Origin: Methylobacterium oryzae
GTDB lineage: Bacteria > Pseudomonadota > Alphaproteobacteria > Rhizobiales > Beijerinckiaceae
Direction of reading: 5' to 3'
DNA: 64,000 nucleotides
Assembly (NCBI RefSeq): GCF_021398735.1
Contig: NZ_CP090349.1
Coordinates: forward strand, 3,109,001 to 3,173,000
This document shows positions 59,287 to 64,000 of this stretch, in pieces. A model generated the notes under the pieces. The model did not search any database. It saw only the letters and a program-made list of their open reading frames with translations, and was not told where the DNA came from. The translations under genes were made by a program, and so were the position numbers. Within the stretch, counting starts at the first letter, position 1, and the number at the start of each line of letters is the position of its first letter.

Positions 59287-60975
59287 TCAGGTCGCCCGCA
59301 CCACCACCTCCACGAGGTTGGCGCCCCCCGAGCGGATCCCGGCCTCGATCGCCGGGGCGATGTCGGCCGCCCGGGTCACCCGCCGGGCGGGCACGCCCAT
59401 CGAGGCGGCCAGCGCCGGGAAGTCGATCCGTGGGTCGGTGAGGTCCATGGCGATGAAGCGGTTGGCGCGCACCGAGGCGTAGTGCGCCTGGCCCTTCATG
59501 AAGGTCTTGAGGATGTTGTACTCGGCGTTGTTGATCACCACGAAGGTGACCGGCAGCTTTTCGTGCGCGGCGGTCCACAGGGCCTGCGGCGAGTATAGCG
59601 CGGCGCCGTCGCCCACGACACAAACGACAGGCGCACGATCAAGTCCCAAAGAGAAACCCACCGCGGCCGGCATACCCCAGCCGAGCACGCCGCCGCGCAT
59701 CGCCGCGTACTGGTGCGCGGAGGGGCTGTCGAGGAAGGTGCGCAGGTGGGTGAGCGTCGCGGGCGCCTCGTCCACGATGGTGGTCTCGGCCCCGACCGCG
59801 CGAGCGACCTCCCGGGCGGCGACCAGCGGCGCGATCACCGGATCCTCGAAGGCCGCGTCGGCGGCGGCGGCGAGCTTCGCCCGGCGCTCGGCCCGGGCGG
59901 TCACCGCCCCGGCGCGCAGGCCCGCGAAGGCGTCGGCCCGGTCGGCGAGGCGGGGCGCGAGCAGCGGCAGCAGGGCGTCGAGGGAGGCGCGGATGTCGCC
60001 CACCGTCGACAGGCAGGTGGCGTAGGTGCGCCCGAGGTCGCGCACGTCCGCCGAGAGCTGGAACACCTGCACCCCCGGCGGCACCGCCGAGACCTCCGAG
60101 TAGAGCACAGTGATCAGCGACTTGCCGCCGAGCGCGAACACCGCGTCGTAGCGCCCGAGGATGTCGGCGATGGCGTCGGCCCGGGTCGGCAGGTTCCCGG
60201 CCCAGAGCGGGTGCGCGGTGGGGAAGGGGATGTGGGCCGGCCAGGACGAGCCGTAGACCGGCGCCGCCAGCAGGTCGGCGAGCGCCACCATCTGCGCCGA
60301 GGCGTCCGAGGCGTCGATCTCGTCGCCCGCGATCAGCGCGAGGCGGCCCGGCGCGATGGCGGCGAGCTTCTCCGCGAGGCGGTCGAGGGAGCCCGCCACG
60401 GCCCGCTGGTCGATGGTCGAGGTCTCGCCGGCCGGCACCGCCGACAGCGCCTCCATCACGTCCATGGGCAGGGACAGGAAGACCGGCCCGGAGGGGGCGG
60501 CCCCCGCGTCGTGGAAGGCCCGGCGCAGCAGGATCGGGATCTGGTCCGGGCTCGTCACCTCGCGGGCCCACTTCATCACCGGGTCGGCGATGGCGACGAG
60601 GTCGCCCATCAGCAGCGGGTCGGTCAGGGCGTGGCGGAGATCCTGCTGCCCGGCGGTGACCACCAGCGGCGTGCCGGAGACCTGGGAATTCACCAGCCCG
60701 CCCATGGCGTGGCCGAGGCCGCCCGCCGTGTGCAGGTTGAGGAAGGCGGGCCGGCGGGCGCCCTGCGCGTAGCCGTCCGCCATCGCCACGGCGGTCGCCT
60801 CCTGCAGGGCGAGGATGTAGGCGATGTCCGGCGCCTCGGTGAGCGCGTCGATGAGCGGCAACTCGGTGGTGCCGGGATTGCCGAAGATGTAGCGCACACC
60901 CTCCGAGCGCAGCACCTCCACCAGGAGGTCGGCGCCCCGGCGGCGGCCGGCGGTCTCCACGGTCTCGATCGGCAT
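59287..60975 (-). CDS. Thiamine-diphosphate enzyme, benzoylformate decarboxylase-like
   Basis: A 562-residue ThDP enzyme. The N-terminal Pyr domain begins LVEVLRSEGVRYIFGNPGTT and carries the activating Glu in YILALQEATAVAMADGYAQ; FLNLHTAGGLGHAMG resembles benzoylformate decarboxylase, including its pocket histidine. The middle domain and the C-terminal PP domain (VVGDGAALYSPQALWTAAHE; FVVINNAEYNILKTF) are complete, with the GDG-N ThDP/Mg motif. It may decarboxylate an aryl or alkyl 2-oxo acid; acetolactate synthase or oxalyl-CoA decarboxylase are less likely on these motifs. It is convergent with mntH. Confidence 0.85.
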   Translation of the reverse strand: MPIETVETAGRRRGADLLVEVLRSEGVRYIFGNPGTTELPLIDALTEAPDIAYILALQEATAVAMADGYAQGARRPAFLNLHTAGGLGHAMGGLVNSQVSGTPLVVTAGQQDLRHALTDPLLMGDLVAIADPVMKWAREVTSPDQIPILLRRAFHDAGAAPSGPVFLSLPMDVMEALSAVPAGETSTIDQRAVAGSLDRLAEKLAAIAPGRLALIAGDEIDASDASAQMVALADLLAAPVYGSSWPAHIPFPTAHPLWAGNLPTRADAIADILGRYDAVFALGGKSLITVLYSEVSAVPPGVQVFQLSADVRDLGRTYATCLSTVGDIRASLDALLPLLAPRLADRADAFAGLRAGAVTARAERRAKLAAAADAAFEDPVIAPLVAAREVARAVGAETTIVDEAPATLTHLRTFLDSPSAHQYAAMRGGVLGWGMPAAVGFSLGLDRAPVVCVVGDGAALYSPQALWTAAHEKLPVTFVVINNAEYNILKTFMKGQAHYASVRANRFIAMDLTDPRIDFPALAASMGVPARRVTRAADIAPAIEAGIRSGGANLVEVVVRAT

Positions 60976-61179
60976 GCCCTGTCCTCTCCGACGGAATCAG
61001 CCGGAGGCTACCCCATGGGCGGACCGGGGCAATGCCGGCGCCGCCCCACGCCGCCCCGCGCCGGGCGGCGACCGATCGGCAACCGATCGGCAGGCATTTC
61101 GGCGTAGCCTCCGACCGGGACGCGCCCGCGCCCCCGGGCGCAGGCCTGCCGATCCACGCCACCGACCAGGACGAACATC

Positions 61180-61614
61180 ATGCGGATCGCGGCGTCCCTC
61201 GCGCTCCTCGCCACCCTGGTGGCTCCCCCGACAGCCCTCCTGGGCCTCGCCGCGGACGCGCGGGCGCAGGGGCTCGAGCGCGGGGCCCAGGAGGGCGCCT
61301 CGCGCGGCGAGGAGATGGCGGGTCCCCTCGGGGCGATCGTCGGCGGCGCGATCGGTGCGGCCGTGGGCACCGCCAACGGCATCCTCGGCGTCGACCGGCG
61401 GGAGCGGTTCCGCATCTACGCCCGCGGCGAGCGCCGCCCCTCCATCGCGCTCGCGGGACCCGTGCGAGTCGGTACGGTGCTCCCGGAGGACGGCATCGTG
61501 TACTACGATGTCCCGCGGGAGTTCGCCCTGCCGGATTACAGCTACACGATCGTCAACGACCACCCGGTCCTCGTCGACCCGCGGTCGCGCCGGATCGTGG
61601 AGGTGATCGACTGA
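61180..61614 (+). CDS. DUF1236-containing exported protein
   Basis: A 144-residue envelope protein. A signal peptide (1-29, ending DARAQG) is followed by a glycine-rich hydrophobic patch (GPLGAIVGGAIGAAVGTANG, about 44-63) and a DUF1236 domain at the C-terminus (VRVGTVLPEDGIVYYDVPRE then FALPDYSYTIVNDHPVLVDP). DUF1236 is common in Rhizobiales periplasmic proteins and has no assigned function. It is transcribed alone, 204 bp after the divergent ThDP enzyme. Confidence 0.9.
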   Translation: MRIAASLALLATLVAPPTALLGLAADARAQGLERGAQEGASRGEEMAGPLGAIVGGAIGAAVGTANGILGVDRRERFRIYARGERRPSIALAGPVRVGTVLPEDGIVYYDVPREFALPDYSYTIVNDHPVLVDPRSRRIVEVID

Positions 61615-61731
61615 CGGCCCGGGCGGCCGGCCGGGGATCCGGCGCGAGGGAGAGGGCGAGCCGATGCCGAGAAGGGTGGGGATCCGGGCGGTGCTCCCAT
61701 CGGCGCTCCCGGTGACGGGCCTGGTGACGGG

Positions 61732-62019
61732 ATGAGCGCGCGCGACGCCGCGGATGCCGGACGGCGGCACTGGTTCTACGACAGCCGGATCCTGGTCTGC
61801 ACCTTCTGCCTGCTCGCGGTCATGGTCATCTTCTGGCAGGTGAGCCGGTTCGAGGGTTTCCAGCCGATCTTCACCTGCGCGCGCAATCAGGACGTCGATC
61901 GCGACCTGCTCTCCGTCGGGATGCGCGCCTGCATGGGCGACGCGCCCTCGCAGGCCGCCCAGGCGCGCTGCATGCACGTCGTCTACCTGCTGGCCTGCAC
62001 GGACGAGCGGTGGCGCTGA
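61732..62019 (+). CDS. Small single-span membrane protein, unknown
   Basis: A 95-residue protein with one transmembrane helix (ILVCTFCLLAVMVIFWQVSR, about 20-40) followed by a domain with four cysteines (IFTCARN, MRACMGD, ARCMHVV, LACTDE) that could form two disulphides outside the membrane. I do not recognise the family. It follows the DUF1236 gene by about 120 bases on the same strand. Confidence 0.6.
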   Translation: MSARDAADAGRRHWFYDSRILVCTFCLLAVMVIFWQVSRFEGFQPIFTCARNQDVDRDLLSVGMRACMGDAPSQAAQARCMHVVYLLACTDERWR

Positions 62020-62061
62020 CGTCGCCGCGCGCGGGCCCGTCCGCGGCGGGGCGGGTTCCGC

Positions 62062-62946
62062 TCAGGCGCGCAGCTCCGCCACGAAGGCCCGGATGAACGG
62101 CGGCAACCCGTCGAGGTCGCGCAGGCACAGGGTCAGGTCGCGCCGCGCCCAGGCGTCGGCGAGGGGCACCACCGCGAGGGCGAGGCCCTGCGCGGCGCGG
62201 GCGGCGGCGCTCTCGGGCAGGATCGCCAGCCCGACCCGCGCCTCGACGAGACGGCAGACGGCGTCGAAGTCCCGGAGCTGGACCCGCAGGCGCATCGGAC
62301 GCCCCTCGCGCACCGCCTGGGCGACGAGGAAGCGGCTGATGGCGCTGCGCCGGTCGAGGCCGACGAGGTCGTGGCCGAGCACCTCGGCGAACGGGATCGT
62401 CCCGCGCGCGGCCAGGGGATGGTCCCGGGCCGCCACCAGCACGAACCGGTCCTCCCGGAACGGGAAGGTCTGCAGCGAGCCGGTATCCACCGTGCCGGAC
62501 AGGATGCCGAGATCGGCCGCCCCCTCGGCCACCAGCCCGACGATCTCCTCGGAGGTGCGCTCGTCGATCTCGACGCCGATCCCGGGGTGATCGGCCAGGA
62601 AGGCCGAGAGCGCCTCCGGCAGGAATTCGGTGAGCGCGTTGGTGTTGGCCAGCACCCGGATCTGCCCGAAGGCGCTCCCCGAGAAGGCCGCCATCTCCTC
62701 GCGCAGGCGCTCCACCCCGGCCAGGACCTCCCGGGCATGGACGAGGAGCGCGCGCCCGGCCGGGGTCGGGCTGACGCCCTGCCGGCCCCGGGTCAGCAGG
62801 GCGGCGCCGAGGGAGTCCTCCATCAGCCGGATCCGCGTCGAGGCGGCCGCCAGGGCGAGGTTCGCCCGCGCGGCCCCGTGGGTGATCGAGCCGGCCTCGA
62901 CCACGTGCCGGAACAGGCCGAGATCGACGAGATCGAACCGCATCAT
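62062..62946 (-). CDS. LysR-family transcriptional regulator
   Basis: A 294-residue LysR-type regulator. An N-terminal winged helix (DLVDLGLFRHVVEAGSITHG then AARANLALAAASTRIRLMED then LGAALLTRG) is followed by an effector domain (residues 90-290; IRVLANTNALTEFLPEALSA). Start ATG 62946 has GGGAGG 10 bases upstream. It is convergent with the small membrane protein. Its target is unknown; the divergent receiver/HD gene begins 455 bp away. Confidence 0.93.
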   Translation of the reverse strand: MMRFDLVDLGLFRHVVEAGSITHGAARANLALAAASTRIRLMEDSLGAALLTRGRQGVSPTPAGRALLVHAREVLAGVERLREEMAAFSGSAFGQIRVLANTNALTEFLPEALSAFLADHPGIGVEIDERTSEEIVGLVAEGAADLGILSGTVDTGSLQTFPFREDRFVLVAARDHPLAARGTIPFAEVLGHDLVGLDRRSAISRFLVAQAVREGRPMRLRVQLRDFDAVCRLVEARVGLAILPESAAARAAQGLALAVVPLADAWARRDLTLCLRDLDGLPPFIRAFVAELRA

Positions 62947-63400
62947 CGCGAAGGCGCCTCCCGCCGCGCCGTCCGGCCGGCGCGTCCCGGGCCGCCCGGG
63001 ACCCGTCCTGATCCGCGTCTCCGTCGGGGGGCTTGGCGACCGCGTCAACCCCGCCATCCCGGGGCCGCGCCGGGGCCGCGCCGGGGCCGCCGCGGCGATC
63101 CCGGTTACAGACACGCCGATCCTTCAGTCGCCCCGGAGCGGGCGAAGCCAACTCTCCGCGGGTCGATCGCCGCGGCCCCACCGGTCTCCGACAAACGAAG
63201 ACCCGAATTCGCACCCGCCAAGGCTCCGAGTAAAGTAAATATCCTCAATATAGCCGAGAACGACGATTTACCGCCCGTTAATGCCGCATCCTTCAATGCT
63301 GCTCGACAGTCTTGCGAGGCGTCGCGGCGATGGTTCCTGTGTCGACATACCCGGTCCGGCGGCCGCCCCGGGATCGCCTGCGCCGGCCCGGGAGCCGCTG
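62947..63400. other. Divergent intergenic region
   Basis: 454 bp between the LysR and receiver genes. The part from 63220 to 63290 is comparatively AT-rich and probably contains the receiver promoter. No gene is seen. Confidence 0.5.
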
Positions 63401-64000
63401 ATGGACGCGCTCCTCGTCGACGACAGCGCCACCATGCGGATGCGGCTGCGCCTGCTGCTGGAGGCCAAGCCCGACGTGTCCGTCACCGATCACGGCGACC
63501 CGGTCGCCGCCATGGTCGAGGCGCGGACGCGGGCCTTCGACCTCGTCCTGGTCGACTGCCACATGCCCGACATCGACGGGATCGCCTTCATCCGGCAGAT
63601 GCGGACCATCCCGCACTACGCCCAGGTGCCCATCGTGATGGTCACCAGCGACATCTCGGACGCGGTGCGGCTCGCCGCCCTGGAGGCCGGGGCGACCGAT
63701 TTCCTCGACAAGTCCATGCAGGGCGTCGAGCTCACCGTCCGCCTGCGCAACCTGATCCGGCTCGCCCGGGCGGTGCGGCGGCTGGCCGAGCAGGCCGCTT
63801 GGCTCGACGGCGAGGTGGAGGCCGCCCTGCGCCACATGCGCGAGCGCGAGGAGGAGATCATCTTCCGGCTCGCCCTGGCGGTCGAGTACCGCGACAACGA
63901 CACCGGCGATCACACGTGGCGGGTGGCCCGCTACAGCCAGATCGTGGCCGAGGGGCTCGGGCTGGCGCCGGAGATCTGCCGCAACCTCTACCTCGCGGCG
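63401..64000 (+). CDS. Receiver/HD-type response regulator, 3' truncated by window
   Basis: The first 200 residues of a two-domain response regulator. The receiver domain has acidic VDDSATM, the phosphoacceptor Asp52 in LVLVDCHMPDIDG, and Lys104 in FLDKSMQGVE. After a helical linker (120-152) an HD-type domain starts: EYRDNDTGDHTWRVARYSQI (His171). HD-GYP proteins degrade cyclic-di-GMP; the rest of the motif lies beyond the window. GGGAG is 6 bases before ATG 63401. The enzymatic class cannot be confirmed here. Confidence 0.85.
   Translation, partial: MDALLVDDSATMRMRLRLLLEAKPDVSVTDHGDPVAAMVEARTRAFDLVLVDCHMPDIDGIAFIRQMRTIPHYAQVPIVMVTSDISDAVRLAALEAGATDFLDKSMQGVELTVRLRNLIRLARAVRRLAEQAAWLDGEVEAALRHMREREEEIIFRLALAVEYRDNDTGDHTWRVARYSQIVAEGLGLAPEICRNLYLAA

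Overview
This is a very GC-rich chromosomal segment from an alphaproteobacterium. It most likely comes from the Rhizobiales, and gene content points to Methylobacterium/Methylorubrum or a close relative. The pointers are a MucR/Ros-type regulator, invasion-associated locus B protein, DUF1236 and DUF2778 envelope proteins, HspQ, a class I lysyl-tRNA synthetase, a malyl-CoA lyase paralogue, an alphaproteobacterial LexA box (GTTC-N7-GTTC), and the intergenic palindromic repeats. The species call is inference. There is no rRNA, convincing tRNA, CRISPR array, prophage or intact insertion sequence. Almost all long open frames opposite real genes are artefacts of high GC.

Layout. 0-8.5 kb: a serine beta-lactamase-like protein, a DUF308 membrane protein fused to a possible papain-like domain, a degenerate MucR-type regulator and a PAS-HTH regulator flanking a strong shared hairpin, a KDG-type sugar kinase and a DUF502 membrane protein. 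8.5-21 kb: recG, a haloacetate-dehalogenase-like hydrolase, a UbiH-family monooxygenase, a pseudo-receiver, a degenerate acyl-adenylating enzyme, ialB, DUF4424, hspQ, a frameshifted SnoaL-like gene, and a divergent pair made of an isonitrile-hydratase-like gene and a GlxA regulator. 21-30 kb: a CoA-ester lyase, a DUF2778 L,D-transpeptidase-like enzyme next to ampG (cell-wall turnover), mfd and sdhE. 30-39 kb: qor, pncA, dinB with a LexA box, rimO, and a translationally coupled pabB-pabA-pabC-DoxX operon for p-aminobenzoate/folate. 39-48 kb: a YciF-like stress protein, mazG, several small unknown genes, a processive GT2 glycosyltransferase, a solute-binding protein, a broken antitoxin gene, class I lysS and a PPOX flavoprotein.

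48.8-57.2 kb holds the most interesting block. Two transglutaminase-fold proteins, one with a very long DUF2126 tail, flank a circularly permuted ATP-grasp/alpha-E fusion on the minus strand. A zinc-ribbon HEIGH metallopeptidase diverges from them. In other bacteria this set is thought to ligate amino acids or peptides and process the products, but no product is known. It is followed by mntR and mntH, which are convergent to each other. A near-textbook MntR operator overlaps the mntH leader. The window ends with a benzoylformate-decarboxylase-like ThDP enzyme, two small envelope proteins, a LysR regulator, and a receiver/HD-type protein cut by the window edge.

Three intergenic repeat families are dispersed between genes, often at convergent ends. 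Two genes carry single-base frameshifts at C/G runs. These could be real decay or assembly errors.
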